DNA of 64,000 bases from Imbroritus primus (GTDB lineage Bacteria > Pseudomonadota > Gammaproteobacteria > Burkholderiales > Burkholderiaceae), in contig AKCV02000015.1 in the NCBI GenBank assembly GCA_000272025.2, forward strand, positions 806,001-870,000. The letters run 5' to 3'. How positions within the stretch are numbered: the first letter of the stretch is position 1; each line of letters starts with the position of its first letter. Shown here piece after piece: positions 18,952 through 30,856 of the stretch. The translations under genes and the position numbers were made by a program. The notes under the pieces are model-generated. The model saw nothing but the letters and a program-made list of their open reading frames with translations. It was not told where the DNA came from and did not search any database.

Positions 18952-20493
18952 CTACAAACCGGGGGATCCCTGCATGAGTTCGACAAGTTCGCGATAGACC
19001 GCGCGTGCGGCGCATGCGAGGTCGCCGGCGGCCAGTCCAGCCATGCCCGCGCCCTGGGCGACCAGGCGGTCGGCTGCCGCGCCATGCAGCCACACTGCCG
19101 CAAGCGCCGCCTCCCAGCCAGGCATGCCTTGCGCAAGCAGCGCACCCGTCATGCCAGCGAGCACATCGCCTGTGCCGGCGGTTGCCAGCGCAGCATTCCC
19201 TGTCGGGTTGATGGCCAGGCGCCCATCCGGCGCGGCCACCACGGTGCCAGAACCCTTCAGTACACTTACCGCACCATAGCGCTTGCTCAGCGCGCGCGCG
19301 GCAGCGAGGCGGTCGGTCTGGACCATGGCGATATTTCCGGATAACAGGCGCGCTGCCTCCAGCGGATGTGGCGTGAGCACATCCTGTTCGTTCAGATGCG
19401 GCGGCGTGCGCGCCTGCGCCAGCAAATTGAGAGCATCGGCATCCAGTACATGCCGCGCCGTGCGTGGCGTGCCGGCATTCAGCAAATCGAGCCAGGGCTG
19501 CGCCCGTGTGCCCTGGCCCATGCCCGGCCCGAGCACGATGGCGTCCATGGCGGCGCGGTCGATCTGGCTTGCTGCGCGCAGCATCAGTTCCGGGTGCTGT
19601 ACATCGAATGCCGGCGGCGCATCGTTCAAAAAACCCACATGTACGCGCCCGGCGCCCAGCCGTAGCGCTGCGCGCGCGCCCAGCAAGGGGGCGCCGCACA
19701 TGCCAGCGTCCCCGCCGATGATGGCGAGATTGCCAAAGCTGCCCTTGTGCGAGGCATGCAGGCGGGCCGGCAGGGCGTGGGCAAAGCATGCCGGCTCATT
19801 AAGCATGATCTCGGCGGTGACGCCGTCTGGCAGGGGGAGTCCCAGGTCATCGGTACTCACCGTGCCGGCAAAGTCCCGGCCCTGGCCGGTGTAGAGCCCT
19901 GGTTTGGCGCCAATGAACGTCAGCGTCGCGGTGGCGCGAATGGCCTGCTGCGCAACGCCGGTATCGGCTTGGAGGCCGCTCGGGATGTCGAGCGCAAAGC
20001 GCGGGACCGGTGCATGGTTGAGCTGCTCGATCACGGTGACGAGGTCCCCTTCCACGGCGCGGCTCAGGCCGATGCCGAGCAGGCCGTCCACGATGGCGCT
20101 CATGCGGGGTGGAAACGCCGGCAGTACGTATGGCGCCATGCCGGCTGCTGGAGCGGGTGGCGGAAGGATGTCAGTCGGCACCTTCGCGACACAGGCATCG
20201 TGCCAAGCCTGAGAAGCATCCGCAGGCAGGCGTTCCGGCGGCGCCAGCAGCCAGACCCGCACCGCGCGGCCGGCGCGATGCAGCATGGTGGCCGCGACCA
20301 GCGCGTCGCCGCCGTTGTTGCCGGGACCCGCGACGAACAGCAGCGTCCCACCACCCGGTGCCACGCCGTCAAGCCAGCGCGCGGCGGCGCGGCCGGCGCG
20401 GGTCATGACGGCGTAGGAAGGTTCGCGCTGGAACGCGGCGGCCTCGATGGCCCGGATCTGGCGTGTCAGGTAGAGCGGCGTCGGTGTGTCCAT
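18952..20493 (-). CDS. nnrD: Bifunctional NAD(P)H-hydrate epimerase / ADP-dependent NAD(P)H-hydrate dehydratase
   Basis: This fused Nnr enzyme repairs damaged hydrated NADH and NADPH. The N-terminal YjeF epimerase half (about residues 1-215) contains GPGNNGGDALVAA at 56-68. The C-terminal ribokinase-like dehydratase half contains GNLAIIGGD, VLGPGMGQGT, VLTPHPLEAARLL, VLKGSGTVVA and AGTGDVLAGM. Total length is 513 residues, usual for the fused form. The amidase gene ends 7 bases upstream, so the two are very likely co-transcribed. Confidence 0.95.
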   Translation of the reverse strand: MDTPTPLYLTRQIRAIEAAAFQREPSYAVMTRAGRAAARWLDGVAPGGGTLLFVAGPGNNGGDALVAATMLHRAGRAVRVWLLAPPERLPADASQAWHDACVAKVPTDILPPPAPAAGMAPYVLPAFPPRMSAIVDGLLGIGLSRAVEGDLVTVIEQLNHAPVPRFALDIPSGLQADTGVAQQAIRATATLTFIGAKPGLYTGQGRDFAGTVSTDDLGLPLPDGVTAEIMLNEPACFAHALPARLHASHKGSFGNLAIIGGDAGMCGAPLLGARAALRLGAGRVHVGFLNDAPPAFDVQHPELMLRAASQIDRAAMDAIVLGPGMGQGTRAQPWLDLLNAGTPRTARHVLDADALNLLAQARTPPHLNEQDVLTPHPLEAARLLSGNIAMVQTDRLAAARALSKRYGAVSVLKGSGTVVAAPDGRLAINPTGNAALATAGTGDVLAGMTGALLAQGMPGWEAALAAVWLHGAAADRLVAQGAGMAGLAAGDLACAARAVYRELVELMQGSPGL

Positions 20494-20500
20494 GGCGGGT

Positions 20501-21868
20501 CTACATCAGCCCATCGGGCGGCAGGCCGAGGCCGGCTGAGTGCAGCAGGGTTTCCACTGTCATGGCAGCCGACAGCAGGACTTCGTCAAGCATGCCGGCA
20601 TGCGATAGCATCAGGCCGACCGGCAGCGCGCCCGGCGGCTGGCACGGCAGCGAGATGGAGCAGCCATCCAGGAAATTGAAGACTGCGGTATTGCGCAGCA
20701 GCAGGGCATTGGCGCGGAAGAAGGCATCATCGTGCGCCAGGGCCGCAATGGGCGGGGCCAGCAGGGGCACGGTCGGGCACAGGATGGCGTCAAAAGGCTC
20801 GATGCGGGCCTCCACGCGTTCGATCCAGTCTGTCCGCGCATCGATGAGATCGAGATAGTCCGCAGCGCTCATCGCCGCGCCGCGTTCGATGCGGGCGACC
20901 ACACGGTGATCGACCATGGCGCGGCGCGTACTCAACAGCTTGCGATGCACAGCCCACGATTCAGGCGCGGAAAACCCGCCTGCCGCGTTCAGGGCCGCGA
21001 GCTCGCCAAGCTCCTGCAACGGGATTTCCTCAATGCTCGCGCCAGCCTCGCGCAGGAGGCGTAACGCCCGCTCGAAGGCTTCGCCGACCTCCGGTTCGAG
21101 TTCATCCAGCAGCAACGTTTGCGGGACGGCGAAACGCAAGGTCGATGCCGGTACGGCGGCCGGCCGCAGCGGTTGGTCGGCGAGCACACTGTCGAGACGC
21201 AGGCAGTCGGTGACCGAGCGCGCCATGGCGCAGGCGGTGTCGAGCGTACGCGAGAGTGGCAGGGCGCCATCCAGCGGCACGCGGCGCTGGGTCGACTTGA
21301 AACCGGTCAAGCCGTTGAGCGCAGCGGGGATGCGGATTGAGCCTCCGGTATCGCTGCCCAGTGCTGCCACACAGAGTCCGAGTGCGACCGAGACCGCGGC
21401 GCCCGAGGACGACCCGCCCGGAATACGTTCGACACTGCGGTCGGTGGGATTGCGCGGCGTGCCGTAATGCGGATTGATGCCGACACCGGAAAATGCAAAC
21501 TCGGTCATGTTGGTGCGGCCCATCAGTGCCGCACCGGCGGCGCGGAGGCGCCGTACAGCCTCGGCGTCGGACGTTGCCGCAGCAGCGTCGTCACGTGCCA
21601 CCGAGGCCGAGCGTGTGGTTTCACCGGCCACGTCGTACAGGTCCTTGATGGAAACCGGCAAGCCTGCCAGCGGACCAAGCGGCTCGCCTGCGGCACGCGC
21701 CGCGTCCGCAGCCCGGGCTGTGGCCAGGGCGCTGTCGAACCAGGTGTGGAGGTAGACCGAGGTAGCTTCAGGAGCATTGCTGGCGGTAATGCAGCGCTCA
21801 AGCAACTCGGTATGGGTCAGGTCGCCAGCGGCAATGCGCGCGAGAATGGTATCGATCGTGGGTAGCAT
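20501..21868 (-). CDS. Amidase of the amidase-signature family
   Basis: A 455-residue amidase-signature enzyme using a Ser-cisSer-Lys triad. Lys75 (PVSIKDLYD), the cis-serine in GGSSSG at 151-156, and the nucleophile Ser177 in [12 protein letters not shown] are all present. The natural amide substrate cannot be inferred; it is not obviously GatA, as no gatB or gatC is nearby. The conserved start [12 protein letters not shown] at 21868 was chosen; the frame stays open to 22129 but that extension looks non-coding. It precedes nnrD/E on the same strand and is divergent from purL. Confidence 0.9.
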   Translation of the reverse strand: MLPTIDTILARIAAGDLTHTELLERCITASNAPEATSVYLHTWFDSALATARAADAARAAGEPLGPLAGLPVSIKDLYDVAGETTRSASVARDDAAAATSDAEAVRRLRAAGAALMGRTNMTEFAFSGVGINPHYGTPRNPTDRSVERIPGGSSSGAAVSVALGLCVAALGSDTGGSIRIPAALNGLTGFKSTQRRVPLDGALPLSRTLDTACAMARSVTDCLRLDSVLADQPLRPAAVPASTLRFAVPQTLLLDELEPEVGEAFERALRLLREAGASIEEIPLQELGELAALNAAGGFSAPESWAVHRKLLSTRRAMVDHRVVARIERGAAMSAADYLDLIDARTDWIERVEARIEPFDAILCPTVPLLAPPIAALAHDDAFFRANALLLRNTAVFNFLDGCSISLPCQPPGALPVGLMLSHAGMLDEVLLSAAMTVETLLHSAGLGLPPDGLM

Positions 21869-22136
21869 GGCGCACTCAAAAACAGGGCCGGAAGCATGGG
21901 CGAACCAGTCTAGCGAGGCCATCGCGGGGACGCAAGGCTCGGCAGGCCTGAGCACGGCAGGAGATGCGAGTGCTGCGCAGTGCGCTTTGCGTCGCCAGCG
22001 CAAGGGACCACAGGCATGCGCCGCGCTGCACTCTGGCCGATGGCGCCATATCGCCAGCAGGGCGGGCAGGGTACAATACGGGTTTTGCCGGACGCCGCCT
22101 GTTCGTGGCGTTCTTTCACCGCTTTTCACTCAGATC

Positions 22137-25100
22137 ATGGCGCATTTTTCGTGCTTTCCCGGTGCTTCGGCGCTGTCCGTCTTCCGTCAACAACGCCTGC
22201 TTGCCGCCCTGCGCGAAATCGATAGCGATATCGAAGCGATTCACGGCCAGTTTGTCCATCTTGTCGCCAGCGATCGCGTGCTCAGCCAGGACGAGCAGGG
22301 CTATGTCGCGGCGCTGCTGACCTATGGTGCGCCGTTCACTGCCGAAACCGAAGGCGACCGTTTCGTGGTCATCCCGCGTTTTGGCACGATTTCACCATGG
22401 GCCAGCAAGGCCACGGATATCGCGCACAACTGCGGGCTGCCGCAGGTGCGGCGCATCGAACGCGGCGTGGCCTACACCGTGACGTGCAAGAAAGGCCTGC
22501 TGCGCGGCCGCAAGAGCCTCGCGCCGGAACAGCGCGAGGCCGTGGCGGCACTGCTGCATGACCGCATGATCGAAACCGTGGTGGCGACGCCGGAAGACGG
22601 TTACCGCCTGTTCGACGAATTGCCGGCCAAGCCGCTGCAGTTCGTCGATGTACAGGCAGGCGGGCGTGCCGCGCTGGTGGATGCCAACGTAGCGATGGGT
22701 CTGGCGCTGTCGGAAGACGAGATCGATTACCTCGTCGATGCCTATCGTACGCTGGAGCGTAATCCGACCGACGTCGAGCTGATGATGTTCGCGCAGGCCA
22801 ACAGCGAGCACTGCCGCCACAAGATTTTCAACGCGACGTGGACCATCGACGGCGAGGAACAGGACAAGTCGCTGTTCCAGATGATCCGCAATACCCACGC
22901 ACTGGCGCCGCAGGGCACGGTCGTGGCGTATTCCGACAATGCCGCCGTCATGGAAGGCGGGATGGCCGAACGCTGGTTCCCGCAAGGAGAACTCCATCAG
23001 TACGCCGCGCGCCAGGCGCTGACGCATACCGTGATGAAGGTCGAGACGCACAACCACCCGACCGCGATTTCCCCGTTCCCCGGCGCTTCTACCGGTGCCG
23101 GCGGCGAGATCCGCGATGAGGGCGCCACTGGTCGCGGCGCGAAGCCGAAGGCCGGCTTGACCGGCTTTACGGTTTCCAACCTGATGCTGCCCGGTGCGGT
23201 ACAGCCCTGGGAGAACGCGCGTGACGCCACCCGGCCGGCTGCAGCTGGCGACACCCCGGGCGTGACCGGCAAGCCGGAGCGCATCGCCTCGGCGCTCGAT
23301 ATCATGATCGAAGGCCCGATCGGTGGTGCGGCGTTCAACAACGAATTCGGACGTCCCAACCTCGGCGGCTATTTCCGCGTGTACGAGCAGAACGTCGGCG
23401 GTCCCGTGCGCGGCTATCACAAGCCGATCATGATTGCCGGCGGCATCGGCAACATCGATGCCGCGCACACGCACAAGAATGCATTGCCGCCCGATACGCT
23501 GCTGATCCAGCTGGGCGGTCCCGGCATGCGTATCGGCATGGGTGGCGGCGCGGCCAGTTCGATGGCCACCGGGACCAACGCGGCCGACCTCGATTTCGAT
23601 TCCGTGCAGCGTGGCAACCCGGAGATGGAGCGGCGCGCGCAGGAAGTCATCAACGCCTGCTGGGCGCTGGGTGACGCCAACCCGATCCAGTCGATCCACG
23701 ATGTGGGCGCGGGCGGGATCTCGAATGCCTTCCCCGAACTGGTCGACGGCGCCGGCCGCGGTGCGCGTTTCGACCTGCGGCAGGTGCACCTGGAAGAGAG
23801 CGGCATGAGCCCCGCCGAAATCTGGTGCAACGAATCGCAGGAGCGTTACGTGCTAGCTATCCTGCCGAACGATCTGCCGCGTTTCCAGGCTATCTGCGCG
23901 CGCGAGCGTTCGCCGTTTGCCGTGGTCGGCGTGGCGACCGAGGCGCGCCAGCTGCAGCTGATTGATGGCGATGCCGATCCCGCGCAGAAGGAACGTTTCC
24001 CGGTCGACATGCCGATGGACGTCTTGCTCGGCAAGCCGCCACGCATGCACCGCGATGTCACCCGCGTTGCGCAGACCCTGCCGCCGGTCGATGTCACGGG
24101 ACTGTCGCTCGACCAGGTAGCCTTCGACGTGCTGCGTCACCCCACCGTGGCGAACAAGTCTTTCCTGATTACTATCGGCGACCGTACCGTCGGCGGCCTG
24201 AACGTGCGTGACCAGATGGTCGGCCCGTGGCAGGTACCGGTGGCCGACTGCGCGGTCACGACGCTCGATTTCAGCGGTTACGCCGGCGAAGCCATGACCA
24301 TGGGCGAGCGTACGCCGCTGGCCGTGATCGATGCGCCTGCCTCAGGTCGCATGGCAATTGGTGAGGCGATCACCAACCTGGCCGCCGCACCGGTTGCCAA
24401 TCTCGGCCAGGTCAAGCTGTCGGCCAACTGGATGGCAGCGTGCGGCGTGGCGGGTGAAGATGCCAAGCTGTTCGATACCGTCAAGGCGGTGGGCATGGAA
24501 CTATGCCCGGCGCTTGGCATCAGCATTCCGGTCGGCAAGGATTCGTTGTCGATGCGCACCAAGTGGCAAGACAACGGCGTGGACAAGGAAGTGGTTGCGC
24601 CAGTGTCGCTGATCATCTCGGCCTTTGCACCGGTGACCGACGTACGCCGCACGCTCACGCCGCAACTGCGTGCCGATGTAGACACCACGCTGATCGCCAT
24701 CGACCTCGGCCGCGGCAAGCACCGCATGGGTGGCAGCATCCTGGCACAGGTGACGCAACAGATCGGCAATGAGACCCCGGATGTCGATAGTGCCGAGGAC
24801 CTCAAGCAGTTCTTCACCGTGATCCAGGCTCTGAACCAGGACGGCAAGCTGCTTGCTTACCACGACCGTTCCGATGGCGGCTTCTTCGCTACCGTCTGTG
24901 AAATGGCGTTTGCCGGGCATGTCGGCGTGTCGCTCAATGTCGATATGCTGGCGCTCGATGCGCAGGAGCCGGACCATGGTGATGCCAAGAACTGGGCCCA
25001 GCAGGTTGCCGAGCGCCGTAATGACCAGACGCTGCGCGCGCTGTTCAATGAAGAGCTGGGCGCGGTCATCCAGGTGCGCGCAGAAGAGCGCGACGCCGTG

Positions 25101-26159
25101 TTTGCCGTCCTGCGCGCACATGGCCTGTCAGCCTGTAGTCATGTGATCGGCAAGCCGAACGGCAATGATGTGATCGAGATCTACCGCGATGCCAAGAAGG
25201 TATTCGGACAATCGCGTGTCGACCTGCAGCGCGCCTGGAGTGAAGTCAGTTGGCGCATCGCTGCGCTGCGCGACAACTCCGCTTGCGCCGACAGCGAATA
25301 CGACCGCATCCTCGATGCTGCCGATCCGGGCATGACGCCGCATCTGACCTTCGATCCGACCGATGATGTCGCCGCGCCATTCATCAGCACAGGCACGCGT
25401 CCGCGCGTCGCCATCCTGCGCGAGCAGGGCGTCAACTCGCAGGTGGAGATGTCGTACGCCATGGCGCGTGCCGGCTTCGATACCTACGACGTGCACATGA
25501 GCGACCTGATCGCCGGCCGTGCCGATCTCGCCGACTTCAAAGGCTTCGTCGCATGCGGTGGCTTCAGCTACGGCGATGTGCTCGGCGCAGGCGAGGGCTG
25601 GGCCAAGACCATCCTGCTGAATGGCAAGATGGCCGAGCAGTTCGCCGCTTTCTTCAACCGCGCTGATACGTTCGCGCTGGGCGTCTGCAACGGTTGCCAG
25701 ATGATGAGCAACCTTGCGCCGATCATCCCTGGTGCGGGTGCGTGGCCGCGCTTCACGCGCAACCAGTCGGAGCAGTATGAGGCGCGTCTGGCGCTGGTGG
25801 AGGTGCAGGCATCGCCGTCGATCTTCTTTGCCGGCATGGAAGGCAGCCGGATCCCGATCGCCGTGGCGCACGGCGAAGGCTTCGCGGATTTCTCGCAGCA
25901 TGGTGACCGCGCTGCGGCGCCGGTCGCGTTGCGCTTCGTCGACAACCACGGCAAGCCCACTGAGGTGTATCCGCTCAACCCGAACGGCTCGCCCGACGGC
26001 ATTACCTCGGTGACCACCACCGACGGCCGCTTCACCGTGCTGATGCCGCATCCGGAACGCGTGTTCCGCGCTGTGCAGATGAGCTGGCATCCGGAAGGAT
26101 GGGATGGCGACAGCCCGTGGATGCGCATGTTCCGCAATGCGCGCAAGTGGGTCGGCTGA
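22137..26159 (+). CDS. purL: Phosphoribosylformylglycinamidine synthase (FGAR amidotransferase)
   Basis: PurL makes FGAM from FGAR, glutamine and ATP in purine synthesis. This is the large single-chain proteobacterial form of 1340 residues. It has an N-terminal PurS-like domain, two AIRS-type ATP-binding repeats ([13 protein letters not shown] and [19 protein letters not shown] in the first), and a C-terminal class I glutaminase. The glutaminase nucleophile Cys1184 is in [10 protein letters not shown] and the His-Glu pair is in MPHPERV. The start at 22137 gives [21 protein letters not shown] -10-like hexamer at 22072 lacks a good -35. The gene ends at a perfect terminator shared with the convergent pseudouridine synthase gene. 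Confidence 0.98.
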   Translation: MAHFSCFPGASALSVFRQQRLLAALREIDSDIEAIHGQFVHLVASDRVLSQDEQGYVAALLTYGAPFTAETEGDRFVVIPRFGTISPWASKATDIAHNCGLPQVRRIERGVAYTVTCKKGLLRGRKSLAPEQREAVAALLHDRMIETVVATPEDGYRLFDELPAKPLQFVDVQAGGRAALVDANVAMGLALSEDEIDYLVDAYRTLERNPTDVELMMFAQANSEHCRHKIFNATWTIDGEEQDKSLFQMIRNTHALAPQGTVVAYSDNAAVMEGGMAERWFPQGELHQYAARQALTHTVMKVETHNHPTAISPFPGASTGAGGEIRDEGATGRGAKPKAGLTGFTVSNLMLPGAVQPWENARDATRPAAAGDTPGVTGKPERIASALDIMIEGPIGGAAFNNEFGRPNLGGYFRVYEQNVGGPVRGYHKPIMIAGGIGNIDAAHTHKNALPPDTLLIQLGGPGMRIGMGGGAASSMATGTNAADLDFDSVQRGNPEMERRAQEVINACWALGDANPIQSIHDVGAGGISNAFPELVDGAGRGARFDLRQVHLEESGMSPAEIWCNESQERYVLAILPNDLPRFQAICARERSPFAVVGVATEARQLQLIDGDADPAQKERFPVDMPMDVLLGKPPRMHRDVTRVAQTLPPVDVTGLSLDQVAFDVLRHPTVANKSFLITIGDRTVGGLNVRDQMVGPWQVPVADCAVTTLDFSGYAGEAMTMGERTPLAVIDAPASGRMAIGEAITNLAAAPVANLGQVKLSANWMAACGVAGEDAKLFDTVKAVGMELCPALGISIPVGKDSLSMRTKWQDNGVDKEVVAPVSLIISAFAPVTDVRRTLTPQLRADVDTTLIAIDLGRGKHRMGGSILAQVTQQIGNETPDVDSAEDLKQFFTVIQALNQDGKLLAYHDRSDGGFFATVCEMAFAGHVGVSLNVDMLALDAQEPDHGDAKNWAQQVAERRNDQTLRALFNEELGAVIQVRAEERDAVFAVLRAHGLSACSHVIGKPNGNDVIEIYRDAKKVFGQSRVDLQRAWSEVSWRIAALRDNSACADSEYDRILDAADPGMTPHLTFDPTDDVAAPFISTGTRPRVAILREQGVNSQVEMSYAMARAGFDTYDVHMSDLIAGRADLADFKGFVACGGFSYGDVLGAGEGWAKTILLNGKMAEQFAAFFNRADTFALGVCNGCQMMSNLAPIIPGAGAWPRFTRNQSEQYEARLALVEVQASPSIFFAGMEGSRIPIAVAHGEGFADFSQHGDRAAAPVALRFVDNHGKPTEVYPLNPNGSPDGITSVTTTDGRFTVLMPHPERVFRAVQMSWHPEGWDGDSPWMRMFRNARKWVG

Positions 26160-26197
26160 GCGGCTTGCCGCCACGGCGGAACGACGAGCAGTTCGTC

Positions 26198-26231
26198 AAA
26201 TAAAACGGCACCGTGAGGTGCCGTTTTATTT
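26198..26231. terminator. Bidirectional rho-independent terminator after purL
   Basis: A perfect 15-bp stem, AAATAAAACGGCACC pairing with GGTGCCGTTTTATTT around the loop GTGA. It lies between convergent purL and the pseudouridine synthase gene, and the symmetrical A/T-rich arms suit termination on both strands. Confidence 0.9.
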
Positions 26232-26315
26232 GGGCCGAAAATCCTGTGTCAGGGCTGCGGCCGGATCATGATGAGGCAATGCTGTCAGATATCGTCATCG
26301 ATCCACGGGTCGTGC

Positions 26316-28214
26316 TCAGAACTTCTCGAATTTGCCCAGATAGCGCCACTGGCCCGGCGGCAGCGCACCGAGCACAACGCGCCCCATGCGGATCCGTTTC
26401 AGGCCCACGACCTGCAGGCCGACGAGCTCGCACATGCGACGGATCTGGCGTTTCTTGCCTTCTCGCAGTACAAAGCGCAGTTGCTCCGGGTTCTGCCAGC
26501 TGACCTTGGCCGGCTTGAGCGCCACGCCGTCTAGCGACAGGCCATGTTCCAGCTGCTTTATTGCAGCGGCCGGGAACACGCTCTGCACATCGCGGTCAAC
26601 GATGCCTTGGGGCGTCGCATAGGCCACGCGCACCAGATACTCTTTCTCGGTCGTGGAGTCCTCGCCGATCAGCGCCTTGGCAATGCGGCCATCCTGGGTC
26701 AGCACGAGCAGGCCCGTCGAGTCGATATCGAGCCGGCCGGCCGGCGCAAGGCTCTTGCGGTGCCATGGCTGGAAGCGTTTGCCGGAAGTGTCTTCCTCCC
26801 ACTGGTTCTCAGGCGTGACCAGTGTGACGGCTGGCGTATAGCCATCCTCGGCCTGTCCGGAGACATAGCCCACCGGTTTGTGCAGCAGGATGGTCACGCG
26901 CTCCTCCTGCACGCTGCGCGCGGCGGCGTCGATTTCGATGCGGGCATCTTCAGGAATGCGCGTGCCGAGTTCGGTCACTGGTTCACCATTCACGCGCACC
27001 CAGCCACGCGGAATCCATTCGTCGGCTTCACGGCGCGAGCACAGGCCCAGCTCGGACATGCGCTTGGACAGGCGAACGCCGGTCTGGTCATGGACCGCTT
27101 CATCTCGCTCGCTGGCCGGCAGCATGTCGGCCGGGGCGCGGGGTGGTCGGGATGCACCTTCGACAGCGCGTCGACGCTCCGGCCTGCTTGCCGGCTTGCG
27201 CTGGTCATCCGCATTGCGCGCGGAGGCGTAGTCGGATCGGCCTGCGCCGCGTGGAGGGCGCGTATTCTCGCCTCGGTCACGCCATTCGGAGCGGCGCGGT
27301 GCGCCCGGCGCGCGGTCGTCCTCGTCCCTGCGTGTCCGCGGAGCATATGGGCGCTGCTCATTTCCATATTCCCGCGAGCGTCCAGGGGGGCGTTCCGTCG
27401 CGTGCCCCGGACGTCGCTCGAATTGCCCTTGCGATTTGCGGTCCTGCCAGGGACGTGGCGATGCGGGGCGCTCGGATGTGTATCCGCCGTCACGCGGTGC
27501 GCGTGACGGGCTTCGTTCTCGGGCATCGCCGGGATCACCGCGGAAACTCCGGTCGCCGCGGTCAATGCGATCACCACGGAAGCCGCGACCATCACGGTCG
27601 CTGCGGAAGCCTCGGTCAGCCGTGCCTTCGCGATTGTCACGAAAGCCGCGGTCACCTCGCTCGCTGCGGAAACCCCGATCACCGGAATCGCCGCGCTCGC
27701 TGCGGAAACCATGGTTACCACGGTCGTTACGCTCACCGCGGAAGCCACGCTCTCCAGCGTTGCTGCGCTCACTACGGAAGCCGCGATCATCGCGGTTCCC
27801 ACGCTCACCACCGCGAAAGCTCCGGTCACCGGCATCGCTGCGCTCGCTACGGAAGCCTCGGTCATCACGATTGCTGCGATCACCTCCGGCGCCACGATTA
27901 CCCCGGTCAGCGTAGCTGCCTCGATCGCGATAGCCTCCACGATCCTCAAACCCAGCCGGTTTTGCACGCGCTGGCCTGCCGCGATCGGTGTCGCTCGCAC
28001 GCTGGGCGGGCGCACGTGCATCGCCGCTCCGGCTCTTGCCGTCAGCCTTGGTGGGCGCCGGGCGAGCGAGGGCAGCTTCGCGCACACGCTTTCGGTTGAG
28101 GTCGGAGACGCGCACGGGCCGTGCCGGACGCGCCGGGGCCGACGGGCTGGATGCGGCATCGCCGGCGGGGCGCTTGACGCCAAGGGTACGGCGTGGCCGC
28201 GAGGAATCGTTCAT
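26316..28214 (-). CDS. RsuA/RluB/E/F-family rRNA pseudouridine synthase with long RG-rich N-terminal arm
   Basis: The C-terminal 250 residues are a complete RsuA-family enzyme. An S4 RNA-binding domain (about 381-428) is followed by the catalytic segment GRLDIDSTGLLVL, with the predicted catalytic Asp496, then EKEYLVRV and GKKRQIRRMCE. The VGYVSGQ and EKEYLV segments are most like RluF, but RluB is not excluded, so no symbol is given. The first 375 residues are low-complexity and highly charged. Residues about 91-230 repeat units such as DRGFRSERGD and GDRSFRGD, giving RG/RGG-like disorder. The frame reads through without a stop and leads into the domain. The start at 28214 is the first ATG; a shorter start inside the arm cannot be ruled out. 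Confidence 0.9.
   Translation of the reverse strand: MNDSSRPRRTLGVKRPAGDAASSPSAPARPARPVRVSDLNRKRVREAALARPAPTKADGKSRSGDARAPAQRASDTDRGRPARAKPAGFEDRGGYRDRGSYADRGNRGAGGDRSNRDDRGFRSERSDAGDRSFRGGERGNRDDRGFRSERSNAGERGFRGERNDRGNHGFRSERGDSGDRGFRSERGDRGFRDNREGTADRGFRSDRDGRGFRGDRIDRGDRSFRGDPGDARERSPSRAPRDGGYTSERPASPRPWQDRKSQGQFERRPGHATERPPGRSREYGNEQRPYAPRTRRDEDDRAPGAPRRSEWRDRGENTRPPRGAGRSDYASARNADDQRKPASRPERRRAVEGASRPPRAPADMLPASERDEAVHDQTGVRLSKRMSELGLCSRREADEWIPRGWVRVNGEPVTELGTRIPEDARIEIDAAARSVQEERVTILLHKPVGYVSGQAEDGYTPAVTLVTPENQWEEDTSGKRFQPWHRKSLAPAGRLDIDSTGLLVLTQDGRIAKALIGEDSTTEKEYLVRVAYATPQGIVDRDVQSVFPAAAIKQLEHGLSLDGVALKPAKVSWQNPEQLRFVLREGKKRQIRRMCELVGLQVVGLKRIRMGRVVLGALPPGQWRYLGKFEKF
27525..27944 (-). 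repeat. Degenerate tandem repeat coding for an RG/RD-rich disordered arm
   Basis: Within the pseudouridine synthase gene, roughly 140 codons repeat a motif of 12-20 residues built on RGFRSER, GDRGF and SFRGD. At DNA level this shows as recurring GC-rich units with codon variation. The repeats are in phase with the reading frame, so they are protein repeats rather than a CRISPR or an intergenic array. Confidence 0.85.
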
Positions 28215-28252
28215 GGTGGACTCAGATAACAGGGTGATGTCAATGGTGGTGC

Positions 28253-30826
28253 TTATACCACCAACGCATCGAGAAGATCGGTTTCCAGCCGCAGTTGCAG
28301 CTTGCTGTTTTCGGCGAGGCGGGTGCCGTCGATGAGGAAGACGTCCTCCACGCGTTCGCCGAGCGTGTTGATGTGCGCGGTATGCAGCGAGACGCCGTGG
28401 CGTGCCAGCACGCGCGCGATGGCGTAGAGCAGGCCAGTGCGGTCATTGGCGGACACGGACAGCAGGTAGTACTGGCCACGCTCGTCGGGCCGCAGGTCGA
28501 CGCGCGGCTTGATCGGGAAGCTGCGCGACTGGCGAGACAGGCGTCCGCGCGTTGGCTCGGGCAGTGGTTCATCGCGTTCCAGGTGGATCACCAGCTCGTG
28601 CTCGACCAGGGCGATGATGTCACGATAGTGCTGCACGCTGTCCGGATCGGTGATCTGGAAAGTATCCAGCGCGTAGCCGTGCCGCGTGGTGTGGATCTTG
28701 GCATCGAGAATCGAAAAGCTCTTGCGGTCGAAGTAGCCGCAGATGCGCGCGAACAGATCGGTCTTGTCCCGCGTGTAGACCGCCACCTGAAGACCCTCGC
28801 CGGCCTGCGACAGGCGCACGCGGACGATGGGCGTCGGGCTGTTGACCTTGTCGTGCAGGTGGCGCGTGAGCCAGGCGATGTCGCGCGCGTCATGGCGCAG
28901 AAAGAATGCGACGTCGAGCTGGTCCCACAGCGCCTCATGCGCACGGCTGTCCATGGTGACCAGGCGCAGCAGGCTGATGGCTTCTTCCTTGCGCTGGGCG
29001 AGCAGCGAATGACGGTCAACCGCGTCGCCGCCGAGCACGCGCAGTGTCATGCGGTACAGGTCTTCCAGCAGCTTGCCTTTCCAGGCATTCCACACTTTTG
29101 GACTGGTGCCGCGGATATCGGCCACCGTCAGCAGATAGAGCGCGGTGAGGTAGCGTTCGTTGCCCACGGCCTTGGCAAAGTTGCGGATGACTTCGATATC
29201 GCCGAGATCCTGCTTTTGTGCGACCTGGCTCATGGTGAGATGGTGCTCGACCAGCCAGCAGATGAGGTCCGCATCTTCCTTGGCCACGCCATGCTGCCGG
29301 CAGAAGCGCCGGGCGTCGCCCACGCCGAGCAGCGAGTGGTCGCCACCACGCCCCTTGGCAATGTCATGGAATAGGGCAGCGACATACAGCACCCACGGTT
29401 TGTCGAAATGCGCCATCAGCTGGCTGCAGTACGGAAACTCGTGGGTATGCTCGACGATGGCGAAACGCCGCACGTTGCGTACCACCATGAGGATGTGCTG
29501 GTCCACCGTGTAGACGTGGAACAGGTCATGCTGCATCTGGCCGACGATGCGCCGGAAGTTGATGAGATAGCGGCCCAGCACGCTGGTCTGGTTCATTAGC
29601 CGCAGTGCATGCGTGATACCGCGTGGCTGCTGCAGAATGGCCAGGAACAGCCGGCGGTTTTCCGGATCGCGGCGCCATTTGGCATCCATCAGGGTGCGTG
29701 CGTTGTACAGCGCGCGCAGCGTATTGGCCGACAAGCCTTTGACGCCGCTAGCCTGCTGATAGATCAGGAAGGTCTCGAGAATCGCGTGCGGGTTTTTTTC
29801 GTAAATATCCGCTTCGCTCACTTCGAGCATGCCCTGGCGCTCGTAGAAGCGTTCGCTGAGCGGCCGGATGACTGCCGATTCCTGCGGGAACAGCCGGGCT
29901 TCGATATTGAGCAGCAGCACCGTGTTGAGCTGCGTGACGGCCTTGGCGACCCAATAATAGCGACGCATCAGCAGTTCGCTGGCGCGCTTGACGTTGTTGC
30001 CGCGATAACCGAACGATTCTGCTAGCGTGGTCTGCAGGTCGAACACCAGCACATCCTGACGGCGACCGGCGAGGATGTGGAGACGCGCCCGGATCGTCTT
30101 GAGCAGGCGTTCGTTGCGCGACAACTCCTGCGCTTCGCGCCGGGTCAGCAATCCCTTGTCGAACAGCTCGTTCCAGCTGTCGCCGAAACCGGCGGCCTTG
30201 GTCATCCAGAGGATCACCTGCAAATCGCGCAGTCCGCCCGGGCTTTCCTTGCAGTTCGGTTCCAATGCGTACGGTGTGTACTGGTACTTGGCGTGGCGCT
30301 GACGCATTTCCAGCAGTTTGGCCTGGAAGAACTCGCGTGCATTGACAGTGGGTGCGAAGCGTTGCTGGAAGGTCTCGAACAAGGCCCGGCTGCCAGCGAC
30401 GAGGCGCGCTTCCAGCATGGACGTTTGCACGGTGATGTCCTGCTGTGCTTCCAGCAGGCACTCCTCGACGGTGCGCACGGCGGAGCCGAGCTCGAGCCCG
30501 AGATCCCAGCCCAGGCCGATGAACTGTTCGATGCGCTGGTTGCATTCCGTATCGGTATTCTCCGGGACCAGCACCAGCACATCGACATCCGAGTGCGGTG
30601 CCAGTTCGCCACGGCCATAACCGCCCACGGCTACCAGCGCGACTTCGCGCGGCAGTTGCAACACCGTCCACGCTTCGCGCAGCGCCTCGTCGACCATGCG
30701 GCGGCGGCGCATGAGCAATGTCTGTACATTGTGGGTCCGCGCGAAGTCCTCGTACAGCTCGCGCGTCCGTGTTTTCAGTCCGGTGCGCAGGCGGGGGGCG
30801 AGGTCGGGGTCGGCAAGAATATCCAT
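28253..30826 (-). CDS. glnD: Bifunctional [protein-PII] uridylyltransferase / uridylyl-removing enzyme
   Basis: GlnD senses glutamine and uridylylates or deuridylylates PII proteins to control nitrogen metabolism. Of its 857 residues, the nucleotidyltransferase motif [17 protein letters not shown] is at about 68-84. The HD hydrolase motif is at His487-Asp488 in [15 protein letters not shown]. Two C-terminal ACT domains begin near [16 protein letters not shown] and [16 protein letters not shown]. It lies downstream of map on the minus strand, 64 bases away across a small hairpin. The map-glnD pairing, divergent from rpsB, is also found in E. coli. Confidence 0.97.
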   Translation of the reverse strand: MDILADPDLAPRLRTGLKTRTRELYEDFARTHNVQTLLMRRRRMVDEALREAWTVLQLPREVALVAVGGYGRGELAPHSDVDVLVLVPENTDTECNQRIEQFIGLGWDLGLELGSAVRTVEECLLEAQQDITVQTSMLEARLVAGSRALFETFQQRFAPTVNAREFFQAKLLEMRQRHAKYQYTPYALEPNCKESPGGLRDLQVILWMTKAAGFGDSWNELFDKGLLTRREAQELSRNERLLKTIRARLHILAGRRQDVLVFDLQTTLAESFGYRGNNVKRASELLMRRYYWVAKAVTQLNTVLLLNIEARLFPQESAVIRPLSERFYERQGMLEVSEADIYEKNPHAILETFLIYQQASGVKGLSANTLRALYNARTLMDAKWRRDPENRRLFLAILQQPRGITHALRLMNQTSVLGRYLINFRRIVGQMQHDLFHVYTVDQHILMVVRNVRRFAIVEHTHEFPYCSQLMAHFDKPWVLYVAALFHDIAKGRGGDHSLLGVGDARRFCRQHGVAKEDADLICWLVEHHLTMSQVAQKQDLGDIEVIRNFAKAVGNERYLTALYLLTVADIRGTSPKVWNAWKGKLLEDLYRMTLRVLGGDAVDRHSLLAQRKEEAISLLRLVTMDSRAHEALWDQLDVAFFLRHDARDIAWLTRHLHDKVNSPTPIVRVRLSQAGEGLQVAVYTRDKTDLFARICGYFDRKSFSILDAKIHTTRHGYALDTFQITDPDSVQHYRDIIALVEHELVIHLERDEPLPEPTRGRLSRQSRSFPIKPRVDLRPDERGQYYLLSVSANDRTGLLYAIARVLARHGVSLHTAHINTLGERVEDVFLIDGTRLAENSKLQLRLETDLLDALVV

Positions 30827-30856
30827 GGGTGCGCCGTGCGGTCGGGCGGAATTCGA

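Noticed and set aside
27525..27944. Repeats resembling a CRISPR-like array
   Set aside because: The units are irregular, have no unique spacers, and stay in phase with a real reading frame; they encode protein repeats.
27143..28099. 318-codon plus-strand open frame over the pseudouridine synthase arm
   Set aside because: It is a His/Arg/Gly-rich shadow of the repeat region on the opposite strand, with no ribosome site or fold.
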